DNA of 64,000 bases, from the NCBI GenBank assembly GCA_013619125.1, contig JABXKS010000125.1, positions 41,843 through 105,842 on the forward strand, in the 5' to 3' direction. This DNA is from Clostridiales bacterium. Its GTDB lineage: Bacteria; Bacillota; Clostridia; Tissierellales; GPF-1. The notes beneath the pieces were generated by a model that saw only the letters and a program-made list of their open reading frames with translations, did not search any database and had not been told where the DNA came from. A program made the translations under genes and the position numbers. This document shows positions 29,009 through 38,698 of this stretch, in pieces. Within the stretch, counting starts at the first letter, position 1; each line of letters opens with the position of its first letter.

Positions 29009-30523
29009 TTATTGTTTTTCCTCATAATCAATAATAAGCAAGCCCTTCCATTCATAGGGGCGCACTTGCGTTGGTGAATCAAATGTAAATACCAGAATAC
29101 CCGTTTCCTGTTCTACTTCAATTCTTTTTATCATCGCGCTAAATCGCTCGTAGTCCGCGATCTCCAATTTATTCAGCCTAGCGTCCACCTTCACTGTCAT
29201 CTGACGATTATCCTCCGACAGCCACAACTGAAACGATGGAGCGTCAACCCTTTGATTCGACTTTGCTTCCGTGGAGGTAAACACCATCTTTTCAAACCCC
29301 TCCCGCTGGATACCGAATTTCAAGGTCAGCATGGAAAAGGTCCTCTCATCCTCCGATTCATAGCTGTATCCGCCGGCTTGGATAAATCCATCCGGTGATT
29401 CTTTCTCGACTTCAGGACCTTCTACCAATTCCGTGGCGGGCGACTCTTCCACCGGTTCCTCAACAACCACCTCACCAACGGGCAGATCTGAGTGATCCTC
29501 AATCGTTTGAATCGGCAACTGTCCTTCGGTGATTCGCGCATTGGATAATTGTGTGACATACGCTTCCGCATCAAAGACCCATTGCCCATCTTGATATTGC
29601 CATGTGGTTTCCGATAAGGCACCCTTCAACACCGGATCAACACTATTGATTCCAACTTCCGCAATTGCACGAATTGGCTGACCGTCTGCCTCTTCAATCG
29701 ATACCTTCGATATCCCCAAATACTGCAATTCCTGCACCAACTCAAAGCTGGTCTTTAAATCGATCAATGCATTGATCGATTCACGATTTGCATCATAATT
29801 TTGTGGATCACCCATGGTTGTCATGGAGAAAAAACTTGTCATGCTTTCCGCTTCGATCACCTTTGCCGTCGAGAAGAAAAGCTCAATTCTCGTTCGCAAC
29901 AATGATTCGGAATCTTGTACTTCTACCGTCTGCTCCCGTTCAAAACTCGGTAAGATCCCAGCGATTTTCCCTCGAAAAAACCAAATGGCTACGCCACACA
30001 AAATAATGACAAAAATCCAAATCCACTTTCCCGTGGATCTCGTCGGCTGTTGTCGGCGACGGCGGCGGTAATGCACCTCACCATCCTTTTGACCCGCGCT
30101 TTTAACGGCTTGCTCGTGAATCCATTCACGACGCTCCTCGGGCAAGCCCAACTTGATCTGACTTAATTCCTCCAGTTGTTCTTCTAAAGAATCTTCCAAG
30201 GGGGTCCGAACAGGCAACGTCTCTTTTTTCATTTCCTGCGGGGCTTCCTGTAGGACGGACGGTTGCAGTTCGCACACACGCTCCACTTCCCTTTCCAATT
30301 CCTCCAAGTTTTCTTCCTCGTCCTCAGAGTCAATCAAAACTTCCCCAGGATCTTCCTTGACCGGTTCATCCTTTTCAAGCTCCATATCTTCCGCTTCCAA
30401 TTCGGCATGAAGCACGGCTTCGAACTCGCGAAGCGCCTCTTCATCGATATTCAATTGCTTTTCTTTTCCGCCTTTTCCCTTTACGTGGTCCCAAAAATGG
30501 AACCGCGATTTTTTCTCTGTCAT
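29009..30523 (-). CDS. Single-pass membrane protein with acidic N-terminus, unknown function
   Basis: 504 aa; acidic N-terminal half, RRRRRQQPTRSTGKWIWIFVIILCGVAIWFF TM, extracellular C-terminal part. Confidence 0.7.
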   Translation of the reverse strand: MTEKKSRFHFWDHVKGKGGKEKQLNIDEEALREFEAVLHAELEAEDMELEKDEPVKEDPGEVLIDSEDEEENLEELEREVERVCELQPSVLQEAPQEMKKETLPVRTPLEDSLEEQLEELSQIKLGLPEERREWIHEQAVKSAGQKDGEVHYRRRRRQQPTRSTGKWIWIFVIILCGVAIWFFRGKIAGILPSFEREQTVEVQDSESLLRTRIELFFSTAKVIEAESMTSFFSMTTMGDPQNYDANRESINALIDLKTSFELVQELQYLGISKVSIEEADGQPIRAIAEVGINSVDPVLKGALSETTWQYQDGQWVFDAEAYVTQLSNARITEGQLPIQTIEDHSDLPVGEVVVEEPVEESPATELVEGPEVEKESPDGFIQAGGYSYESEDERTFSMLTLKFGIQREGFEKMVFTSTEAKSNQRVDAPSFQLWLSEDNRQMTVKVDARLNKLEIADYERFSAMIKRIEVEQETGILVFTFDSPTQVRPYEWKGLLIIDYEEKQ

Positions 30524-30714
30524 TTTTCCACCTCCGAGATGGATTTATTCCATTTTAGTTTACCACATTCTCGTTTCATCCACACCATGAAAGAAGAAAA
30601 AGCAAAACATTTTTTCAAATTTTAACCATTTCTTTGCCCCCTAAACATTCGATTATTCAGACTATTTATGGTATAATAAGATTTAGTGAAAAACGGACTG
30701 AGGGGGAACCAATC

Positions 30715-31524
30715 GTGTACTATCTCTATTATAACAAGGAAGATAATCGATTGAAAAATTACTATAAACTTTTGGGCATCCCTCGTGATATTGATGACGC
30801 TACCCTTCATAAACATTTTGCGGATCTTCATCAAAGTGGCAAGACCAACGAATTGATCGAAGAGGCGTACGCCATTCTTTCCAACCCCGAAGAGTGTGCT
30901 CGATACAACCGGGTCTACGATCGATACAATTGGGATTACGGCATTCAAAAAAATTCCCTTTATGAAAAAAGCAAACCAAAAAAACGGGGCCGTGTCCTTT
31001 TTCTCATCCTCTTGTTTATTTTAATCGGCTTTTCAGCCATTGCCTTTTTCTTCCGTTCACCAGAGGCGACAACCCCTTCTACAACGATGGAAGAACCGGC
31101 AAATAAGCAGATCGAGGTTGTAGTCACAACCGATGCAAATGTCTCCGGTGAATCTGATCAAATCGACACGTCGGATCAAACAAAACCCACAACAGAAACA
31201 TCGTCAGAAAGCAGTGAAACAAATACACCTGTTTCAGACGATTCTGAGCAGGCGCTCGTTGCCCTTTCTATCTCCGATGAGATGCTCGCGAAATATCCCA
31301 CGATAAAAATATACGATCACCTCGATAATCTTTATCCAAAGGCGCAAGTTACAGCTGGCGTCAACTTCCGAAATGCGCCCACCATGGATTCAGCGGTGCT
31401 GTCATCCGTGAGCACGACGGAAACCTTCCGTGTGATGGGCAAGGTCGGCGGATGGTCCTATGTCTATCGAGAAACCGAAGGCTATGGCTGGATCGGCGGA
31501 AAATATATTCGCTTTACTGAATAA
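30715..31524 (+). CDS. Degenerate DnaJ-like N-terminus, TM segment and bacterial SH3 domain
   Basis: GTG start; LKNYYKLLGIPRDIDDATLHKHFADLHQSG...EEAYAILSNPEECARYNRVYD, TM, then GVNFRNAPTMDSAVLSSVSTTETFRVMGKVGGWSYVY SH3b. Confidence 0.7.
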   Translation: MYYLYYNKEDNRLKNYYKLLGIPRDIDDATLHKHFADLHQSGKTNELIEEAYAILSNPEECARYNRVYDRYNWDYGIQKNSLYEKSKPKKRGRVLFLILLFILIGFSAIAFFFRSPEATTPSTTMEEPANKQIEVVVTTDANVSGESDQIDTSDQTKPTTETSSESSETNTPVSDDSEQALVALSISDEMLAKYPTIKIYDHLDNLYPKAQVTAGVNFRNAPTMDSAVLSSVSTTETFRVMGKVGGWSYVYRETEGYGWIGGKYIRFTE

Positions 31525-31526
31525 CC

Positions 31527-31550
31527 CGAAGTGATTCGGGCTTTTTTTTA
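31527..31550 (+). terminator. Terminator
   Basis: CCCGAAGTGATTCGGGCTTTTTTT. Confidence 0.8.
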
Positions 31551-31561
31551 GGAGGAAAATC

Positions 31562-32143
31562 ATGAAAATTGGATTATTTGTGCATAGTGTATCTGGAAAC
31601 ACCTACCTTTTAACCCGCATGTTGAAGACTGCCTTCCAAGACCTTGGAGAGGATGCCACTCTCTTTCGGGTTTCCGACCCCGACGGACAAGCCTTGGTTG
31701 ATGAATTCAACTTAGACGCAGCTCTTTACAGCGAGTACCTTCAGCTTCCCGAAGCAACAGCCGACGATCTCATACCTTGCGATCACCTCGTTTTTGCATC
31801 GCCTACCTATTTTGGCAATGTCTCCGCAGAGATGAAGACGCTCTTCGATGCCGCAGCCATCTTCTGGACAGAAGCCATGCTTGCCGGCAAAACCTGTTCC
31901 GCGCTTTCCACCGCTGGTACATCAGAAGGCGGTGCCGATCAAGCATTAAAAGCGATTCACACCTTCGCTCAACATATGGGAATCATCTCCATTCCGGTTC
32001 CCTGCAATCTGGTTCCCGGCATGGATCTACCCCCCTATGGTTTAAAGCACTACACCGGCGCCGATGGCAGCATTCGCCCTGGCAACGCGCAAGCCATTCA
32101 GACAAGCGCTTTGGCAAAATGGATCGTCAAACAAACCAGATAA
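31562..32143 (+). CDS. Flavodoxin/NAD(P)H-dependent oxidoreductase (WrbA-like)
   Basis: MKIGLFVHSVSGNTYLLTRML, HLVFASPTYFGNVSAEMKTLFD. Confidence 0.82.
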   Translation: MKIGLFVHSVSGNTYLLTRMLKTAFQDLGEDATLFRVSDPDGQALVDEFNLDAALYSEYLQLPEATADDLIPCDHLVFASPTYFGNVSAEMKTLFDAAAIFWTEAMLAGKTCSALSTAGTSEGGADQALKAIHTFAQHMGIISIPVPCNLVPGMDLPPYGLKHYTGADGSIRPGNAQAIQTSALAKWIVKQTR

Positions 32144-32177
32144 CGCAAAAAGAATCCTTCAAGAGGATTCTTTTTTT

Positions 32178-32222
32178 AAACGATGCAAGCACCAACCAAT
32201 CGGTTGAATGCTTGCATCGTTT
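32178..32222. terminator. Long terminator-type hairpin
   Basis: AAACGATGCAAGCA...TGCTTGCATCGTTT 14-bp perfect stem with nested CAACC/GGTTG, T-tract. Confidence 0.7.
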
Positions 32223-33047
32223 TTATTGATTCATCAAATAGATGGCAATCAAAGACAAGGCTGATGCCTGCCACTGCCTGCGAGTCAAACGCTCTTTGTA
32301 GAACCCTGCACTTCCCAAGTAAATCAACAGCATGCTCCCCACCCCAAAGGACGGGAAAACCACCGCCGCCGGAAGAACCACCAGGGCTTGAATCAAAAAG
32401 AAGGATGAGAACAGATTGGTTAGCCCAATCCCAACGCCCCATGCCCAAATGGACCGCTCAGGCCTTTCCTGAGAAAGACTCTTTCCCAAACTGAAAAGAA
32501 GCGCGGTTCCAAAAACACTAGCCAACCAAAGCGGACGCAAGGAAAAGGCGTATGCCGCCTCAAATCCCTTGTTCATAAACTCTGCCATTCCGTTGAAAAC
32601 AAGTAACAACAAAAGCGGTGCCACCCATTCAAATTTTCCTTTTTCCGTTCGATTCGCAATTCCAATGGACAGAATCGCAAGGCCAATTCCCATGCCTTGA
32701 AAACGAGTCGGCCATTCTTGAAATACCGCCAACGACAAAACCACCGGTAACAGTATCCCCAATTTTCCATAAAAACCAGTCAGCGACGCACCAAACTCGC
32801 GTACATTCTTTTGATACAACAAAAAGGATTCAAAAAATAAAAAACCCGTAAACCCCGCCATAGCAAAAAAGGAAATTGGCGGCCATAGTTCCGGCGGCGC
32901 TTGCACCACCATCCAAATGCCAACCCCCGTTGCGATCATATAATTCGCCGAAGTCACCCAATATCGATTCAAATTTCTTTTTTCCGTTTCCTTAAAGAAA
33001 AAGGCCAACGATGCACTACAGAACATCGCGATGATCAAGGCGCCCAT
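32223..33047 (-). CDS. DMT superfamily (EamA-like) transporter
   Basis: 274 aa, about 10 TM segments. Confidence 0.7.
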   Translation of the reverse strand: MGALIIAMFCSASLAFFFKETEKRNLNRYWVTSANYMIATGVGIWMVVQAPPELWPPISFFAMAGFTGFLFFESFLLYQKNVREFGASLTGFYGKLGILLPVVLSLAVFQEWPTRFQGMGIGLAILSIGIANRTEKGKFEWVAPLLLLLVFNGMAEFMNKGFEAAYAFSLRPLWLASVFGTALLFSLGKSLSQERPERSIWAWGVGIGLTNLFSSFFLIQALVVLPAAVVFPSFGVGSMLLIYLGSAGFYKERLTRRQWQASALSLIAIYLMNQ

Positions 33048-33868
33048 AAATTCCTCCCGTAAATCTTCACTTTTTGCAAAAATTGTGTGTCCGTTTCTTG
33101 AATCAAGGCTTCATCCTTTGCAAATACATAGAGAAACACGGTGGATTCCCATTCCGGGAAGTATCGGAGATACACCCGCCCCTTGAGGGTCAATGACGGG
33201 AATGATTCCTTCACTTCCTTTGGCGGCGAACCGTATTGCAAGTCATTTTGATTCCAACCATTTTTCGCATGCACCACCGATCGCGTTTCAATCCTCGTAT
33301 CCACGCGGATCCATTCCTCCAAGGGATGACCCACTTCTATTTTCACTTCTTCAAAGGAATCAATCTTCGTTTTCGCCAGCTCCCTTGGACATCCGAGCCC
33401 CCGCAAAACCAAAATCTCCAAATCATAGAGTGGAATTATGGCCAGCTCGCTTTCGTCAAGCTCACCCGCCTCAGTAAATCCAAAAGGATTTTCCTCATTC
33501 TCACGCGTCACCGCATAGGCACCGTAGTAGGCCATTTCAAAAGGCGAATCTGAATCATAAAGACGAGATCTGCTCCCTGAAAAACTCGCAAAATTATAGA
33601 GGATGGTCGCGGAAATTGGATTCTCCGCCGACTCAAAAGCCGTCGTGTGATAGATCTTCATACTGGAACTCCAATCCTCTTTTCCCGTCGCGTTCCCACC
33701 CGGCATCACCAGTTGAAATCCTTTCTGCCGCATCACGCTGTCTCGATAGGCAAGATAACTTGCCGGTCGCATCACGATCTCGCTTCGTACGCTCGGCACA
33801 AAAAAGAAGCCAAACAAAAACATGCTGATCACTATCAGCATTCCTTTCCTCCGCTTCTTAATTCCCAT
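33035..33868 (-). CDS. Exported protein of unknown function
   Basis: Signal peptide MGIKKRRKGMLIVISMFLFGFFFVPSVRSE; no family motif recognised. Confidence 0.65.
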   Translation of the reverse strand: MGIKKRRKGMLIVISMFLFGFFFVPSVRSEIVMRPASYLAYRDSVMRQKGFQLVMPGGNATGKEDWSSSMKIYHTTAFESAENPISATILYNFASFSGSRSRLYDSDSPFEMAYYGAYAVTRENEENPFGFTEAGELDESELAIIPLYDLEILVLRGLGCPRELAKTKIDSFEEVKIEVGHPLEEWIRVDTRIETRSVVHAKNGWNQNDLQYGSPPKEVKESFPSLTLKGRVYLRYFPEWESTVFLYVFAKDEALIQETDTQFLQKVKIYGRNLWAP

Positions 33869-33893
33869 GACTCTTCCCCCTCGATGATGATCT

Positions 33894-34550
33894 CTACCTA
33901 CCATCATAAAGGATTTCGTCTTGAATTTCATCCAGTGATCCTAAAATCCAGTCCGCATGAGGCAAATTTTCTCGGGTACCGATGCCAACAACATGCATAT
34001 ATGCCCGCTTCGCGGCTTCAACACCAGCTGGTGCATCCTCAAAAACGAGGCAGTCTACTGGCTCAACACCGACACTCTTGGCCGCCAAAAGAAAGACTTC
34101 CGGGTCCGGCTTGGCTCGACTCACCTTGGTGCCGTCAATGCGCGCATCGAAATATTTGCCGATTTCCAACTTTTCCAGAATTCGCGCCGCGTTCTTGCTG
34201 GCCGAACCCAGGGCGATTTTCACCCCGTCTTTTCTTAATTGACGCAAAAGACATTCCGCGCCTGGAAGCAGATCCTCCCGGGTCAACTCGTCGATCATCT
34301 CCACGTACCAGGCATTTTTCCGTTCCGACAGGCCTGCTTTTTCAGCCTCCGAGGGCCTTTTTTTTCCCAAGGAGAGCAGAATTTCCAAAGAAGCCATCCG
34401 GCTCACTCCTTTTAATCTTTCATTGTCCATTAGTGTAAACGGAATCTCCAATTCCTCCGCTAGACGCTTCCACGCGAGATAGTGATATTTTGCTGTGTCT
34501 ACGATCACACCATCCAGATCAAATATGACTGCTTTCCAACGATTTCTCAT
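33894..34550 (-). CDS. pgmB: Beta-phosphoglucomutase (HAD family)
   Basis: VIFDLDGVIVDTAKYHYLAWKRLAEEL, KGVSRMASLEILL, GSASKNAARILEKL. Confidence 0.92.
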   Translation of the reverse strand: MRNRWKAVIFDLDGVIVDTAKYHYLAWKRLAEELEIPFTLMDNERLKGVSRMASLEILLSLGKKRPSEAEKAGLSERKNAWYVEMIDELTREDLLPGAECLLRQLRKDGVKIALGSASKNAARILEKLEIGKYFDARIDGTKVSRAKPDPEVFLLAAKSVGVEPVDCLVFEDAPAGVEAAKRAYMHVVGIGTRENLPHADWILGSLDEIQDEILYDGR

Positions 34551-34608
34551 CCAATCATCCTTTTTTTTAAAAATATTTGTGCCTTAGGCAAACCTTTGCT
34601 ATAATGAA

Positions 34609-34630
34609 GTTGTGCAATCGGTTGCACAAC
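34609..34630. promoter_or_regulatory. LacI-family operator between pgmB and maltose phosphorylase
   Basis: GTTGTGCAATCGGTTGCACAAC 22-bp near-perfect palindrome; matches sites at 44079, 44210 and 46797. Confidence 0.75.
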
Positions 34631-34745
34631 TATTTTATCATATTCTAATCACGATTGAAATGATATCCATAAATTTTGATTTTACTAGAGCCAAATTATA
34701 AAACTTCTCTGTTGCATTCACAAATACCAGGAAGGTTGGGTACCT

Positions 34746-37031
34746 ATGAAACAAAGAATTCAAACAGATCCATGGAAGATCATCGAAGATGGCTTCCATC
34801 CAGAAGAAAATCGATTTTATGAAAGCGTGATGAGCCTTGGAAACGGCCATATGGGCATGCGCGGAAATTTTGAGGAAGACTATTCCGGAGATAGCCTCTC
34901 CGGCACCTACCTCGCTGGCGTCTACTATCCCGATAAGACCCGGGTTGGCTGGTGGAAGAACGGATATCCCGAATACTTCGCCAAGGTATTAAATGCCGTC
35001 AATTTTCTTTATACCCCGATGAAACTCAACGGCGTTGCCGTTGATCTCGCCAAAGAAGAATTTTCCAACTTCACACGGGTACTCAATATGCAGACGGGGA
35101 TTTTGACGCGTTCTTTTGTGATTATCCGTCCTGAGGGACAAATAAAATTCACCATTGAGCGCTTTGTCAGTACCAACAATCGCGAAATTGCTGCCATCCG
35201 CTTCCACGTGGAATCCTTGGAAGGCAGTCATCGACTTGAATGGGCGCCCGGACTCAATCAAAATGTCCAAAATGAAGACTCCAATTACGAGGAAACATTC
35301 TGGGAACCCATGGAAGCCGAGATCGAAAACAGCATGGGCTTTGTACTGGCTACCACCAAAAAGACAGCATTCGTTGTGGGTGCCGCCATGGCCATCAATG
35401 CGAGCGGCGCTACTCCGATTGGTGAAACCGCCAATCTGCAGCTGGCGACTCTCCAATACGAGATTCAGCTAGATGCAGGCCATCCTGTCGTTCTCGATAA
35501 AATAATTACCGTTCTCACGAATCGCGATCACAAGACCGAAGACATCAAGGAGTTGGCCTATCAGTCAGCCGATACCGCCAAAAAAACAGGCTACGATCGC
35601 TTGCGGGCCGCCCATATCCAAACCTGGTCAGCAATATGGCAGGAAAGTGATATCGAAATCACGGGTGACGATGCCGCGCAACAGGGCATTCGGTTCAATC
35701 TTTTTCACTTAAAACAAACCTACAATGGACTGGATCCTCGACTGAATATCGGACCCAAGGGATTTACCGGCGAAAAATACGGCGGCAGCACCTACTGGGA
35801 TACCGAAGCTTTCTGCATCCCAGTCTTCCTATCGACTGCAAAACCAGAGATCGCAAGAAACCTCTTGATTTATCGCCATCGCCATCTTGAAAAAGCCGTA
35901 GAAAACGCAACTAAGCTTGGCGTTAAAGGCGCGCTCTATCCCATGGTGACCATGAATGGAGAAGAATGCCACAATGAATGGGAAATCACCTTTGAAGAAA
36001 TTCATCGAAACGCCGCGATTGCCTACGCCATCTATCAATACGTCCTCTATACGGGGGACCGCGACTACCTCTTGAGCCACGGTCTCGATGTTTTAATTGA
36101 GATCAGCCGTTTCTGGGCGAATCGCGTCAACTGGTCGGAAGCCAAACAAGCCTATGTGCTTTTAGGCGTCACGGGACCCAATGAGTATGATAACAACGTC
36201 AACAACAATTGGTACACCAATCGCATGGCGAAATGGACCCTTCAATACACGAGAGAGACCATCGAAAAGTATTACTACGCGCAGCCGCAAAAAATTCATG
36301 ACATCCTCGATCACCATCTGGTTACGAAAGAGGAGCTGGAACAATGGCAATCGGTGGAAGAAAAACTCTTTGAGCCACAAGACAAGACTCTGGGCATCTT
36401 CTTGCAGCAAGATGGTTATCTGGACAAAGAGCAGCGCATGGCAGCCGATTTGGATCCGGCGGAGCGGCCATTAAATCAGAACTGGTCCTGGGACCGCATC
36501 CTTCGTTCCTGTTTTATCAAGCAGGCCGATGTGTTGCAAGGCCTCTTTGTTCTCGGCGAACTCTATTCGATGGAAACCAAAAAGAGAAACTTTGATTTCT
36601 ATGAGCCACGCACCGTCCACGAATCCTCTCTCTCCCCTTGCGTCCACAGCATTTTGGCCGCGGAGTTGGGACGCCTCGATAAAGCGTTGGAGATGTTTCA
36701 TCGGGCTGCCCGTCTCGATCTGGATGATTACAACAACGATACAGATGACGGTTTGCATATCACCAGCATGGGTGGCACTTGGATGAATATGGTCTATGGC
36801 TTCGGCGGACTTCGCATCAAAGAAAACGGACTCTATCTAACCCCCGTTCTGCCAAAGACGTGGGTCGGCTATTCCTTTGTTCTTCGGTATCGCGGAAGCG
36901 AAGTTAAGATCAAACGGACACAAAATGAACTGACCATTCAATTGTTGGAAGGCAAACCGCTCCATCTCCGCGTCTGGGAGAAAGATGTATATTGCGATAT
37001 AGACGGGGTACGAATCCCCATTGTTTCTTAG
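34746..37031 (+). CDS. Glycoside hydrolase family 65 (maltose phosphorylase-like)
   Basis: DPWKIIEDGFHPEENRFYESVMSLGNGHMGMRGNFEE, YWDTEAFCIPVFL, GVTGPNEYDNNVNNNWYTNRMA. Confidence 0.92.
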   Translation: MKQRIQTDPWKIIEDGFHPEENRFYESVMSLGNGHMGMRGNFEEDYSGDSLSGTYLAGVYYPDKTRVGWWKNGYPEYFAKVLNAVNFLYTPMKLNGVAVDLAKEEFSNFTRVLNMQTGILTRSFVIIRPEGQIKFTIERFVSTNNREIAAIRFHVESLEGSHRLEWAPGLNQNVQNEDSNYEETFWEPMEAEIENSMGFVLATTKKTAFVVGAAMAINASGATPIGETANLQLATLQYEIQLDAGHPVVLDKIITVLTNRDHKTEDIKELAYQSADTAKKTGYDRLRAAHIQTWSAIWQESDIEITGDDAAQQGIRFNLFHLKQTYNGLDPRLNIGPKGFTGEKYGGSTYWDTEAFCIPVFLSTAKPEIARNLLIYRHRHLEKAVENATKLGVKGALYPMVTMNGEECHNEWEITFEEIHRNAAIAYAIYQYVLYTGDRDYLLSHGLDVLIEISRFWANRVNWSEAKQAYVLLGVTGPNEYDNNVNNNWYTNRMAKWTLQYTRETIEKYYYAQPQKIHDILDHHLVTKEELEQWQSVEEKLFEPQDKTLGIFLQQDGYLDKEQRMAADLDPAERPLNQNWSWDRILRSCFIKQADVLQGLFVLGELYSMETKKRNFDFYEPRTVHESSLSPCVHSILAAELGRLDKALEMFHRAARLDLDDYNNDTDDGLHITSMGGTWMNMVYGFGGLRIKENGLYLTPVLPKTWVGYSFVLRYRGSEVKIKRTQNELTIQLLEGKPLHLRVWEKDVYCDIDGVRIPIVS

Positions 37032-37041
37032 GAGGATTTTT

Positions 37042-38649
37042 ATGGAAAAACAAGTTGCTTATTTTTGCATGGAATACGGATTAGACTCCAGCTTCAAACA
37101 ATACGCGGGGGGCTTGGGCATTCTCGCAGGGGATCACTTAAAGGGTGCCCATGACTTGAATCTGCCCTTGGTGGCCCTTGGACTATTATGGAAACAAGGC
37201 TATACGGATCAATACATCCAAGACGATGGCACCCCTTATGACAGCTATGTCAACCGCCATTACGACTTTCTGGAGGAAACCGGCGTTATTGTAACTGTAA
37301 AAATCCGCCAGCGTGATGTCGCTTGCAAGGTCTGGAAATGCGAGGCCTTTGGAAATGCAACCCTATACCTTTTAGATACGGATATCGAAGAGAACAATGG
37401 CGCCGATCGTTGGATTACCGGCCAACTCTATGGTTGGTTTGGCGAAGAGCGGATTGCGCAAGAAATGGTTTTGGGGATTGGCGGGGTTCGCGCCCTTCAC
37501 GCCTTGGGAATTACTCCCGATGTTGTCCATTTCAATGAAGGCCACGCCCTCTTTGCCGGATTCGAATTGCTCCGCGAAAAAATGGATGCCGGCATGACTT
37601 TCGAAGAAGCCAAGACCGCCATCAAACCTCAGGTGGTCTTCACAACACACACACCGATTGTGGAAGGCAACGAAGCCCATGAATTGGATCGTCTGATCTA
37701 TATGGGTGCCAATAACGGCCTTACCTTGGAACAATTGGTCTCCTTGGGGGGCGCGCCCTTCAATATGACCGTGGCTGCTCTTCGCTTGGCGAAAAAGGCC
37801 AATGCCGTTGCCGCGCTTCATGCGGAGACCTCCAATACAATGTGGACGCATATCGAAGATCGGTGTGAGATCATCGGAATTACTAACGCCATTCATCTCC
37901 CCACTTGGGTGGATCAAAATATGCTGGACTTCGTTGAAGATCCCGAAATCCTTTGGACGCATCATCAAACCAACAAACTCGCTTTGATTAAAATGGTGGA
38001 AGAGCGAAACGGCGTTTCTCTGAATCCTGACAGCCTATTAATCGGTTTCTCACGCCGAGCCGCGCCCTATAAGCGCAGCGATTTTATCTTCTCGGACCTG
38101 AACATCATCGAGCCGCTTCTGAAAAATGGTGACGTGCAAATTATCTTCTCGGGCAAAGCGCATCCATTGGATGACAACGGCAAGGAAATTGTGACGCGCA
38201 TCGTCGCCATGGCAAGAAAATATCCCCATGCCGTCGTATTCTTGGAAAACTATGATATGACCATCGGCGCCGCCCTGACACGTGGCTCGGACATCTGGCT
38301 CAACAATCCAAGACGGCCTAAAGAAGCCAGCGGTACTTCAGGGATGAAGGCGGCCATGAACGGCGTTTTGAATTTTTCCATTCTGGACGGCTGGTGGCCA
38401 GAAGCCTGTCAGCACGGTGTCAACGGCTGGCAATTCGGCGATGCTTTTGAATCGGAAAATATGAAAGAGCAAGACGCCCACGATTTGACCGAACTCTACC
38501 GCGTCCTTCGAAAAGAAGTGCTCCCCACTTATTATCAAGATCGCGGACACTGGGTTCGCATGATGCAGATGAGCATTCGCTCCACCCGAGAATTTTTCGG
38601 TACAGACCGCATGCTGAAAGAATACTACGAGAACCTTTATAACGCGTAA
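37042..38649 (+). CDS. glgP: Alpha-glucan (glycogen/maltodextrin) phosphorylase
   Basis: VAYFCMEYGLDSSFKQYAGGLGILAGDHLK, VFTTHTPIVEGNEAH, NNPRRPKEASGTSGMKAAMNGVLNFSILDGWW (PLP site). Confidence 0.93.
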   Translation: MEKQVAYFCMEYGLDSSFKQYAGGLGILAGDHLKGAHDLNLPLVALGLLWKQGYTDQYIQDDGTPYDSYVNRHYDFLEETGVIVTVKIRQRDVACKVWKCEAFGNATLYLLDTDIEENNGADRWITGQLYGWFGEERIAQEMVLGIGGVRALHALGITPDVVHFNEGHALFAGFELLREKMDAGMTFEEAKTAIKPQVVFTTHTPIVEGNEAHELDRLIYMGANNGLTLEQLVSLGGAPFNMTVAALRLAKKANAVAALHAETSNTMWTHIEDRCEIIGITNAIHLPTWVDQNMLDFVEDPEILWTHHQTNKLALIKMVEERNGVSLNPDSLLIGFSRRAAPYKRSDFIFSDLNIIEPLLKNGDVQIIFSGKAHPLDDNGKEIVTRIVAMARKYPHAVVFLENYDMTIGAALTRGSDIWLNNPRRPKEASGTSGMKAAMNGVLNFSILDGWWPEACQHGVNGWQFGDAFESENMKEQDAHDLTELYRVLRKEVLPTYYQDRGHWVRMMQMSIRSTREFFGTDRMLKEYYENLYNA

Positions 38650-38666
38650 TTCTTCCTCTACAAAAA

Positions 38667-38698
38667 ACGCTAGCCCCAGGGGCTAGCGTTTTTTCATA
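38667..38698. terminator. Terminator
   Basis: AACGCTAGCCCCAGGGGCTAGCGTTTTTT. Confidence 0.8.

Noticed and set aside
34638-34850. Various antisense ORFs in the ORF track (here and throughout)
   Set aside because: They overlap well-supported genes on the opposite strand, lack family motifs, and look like by-products of codon usage.
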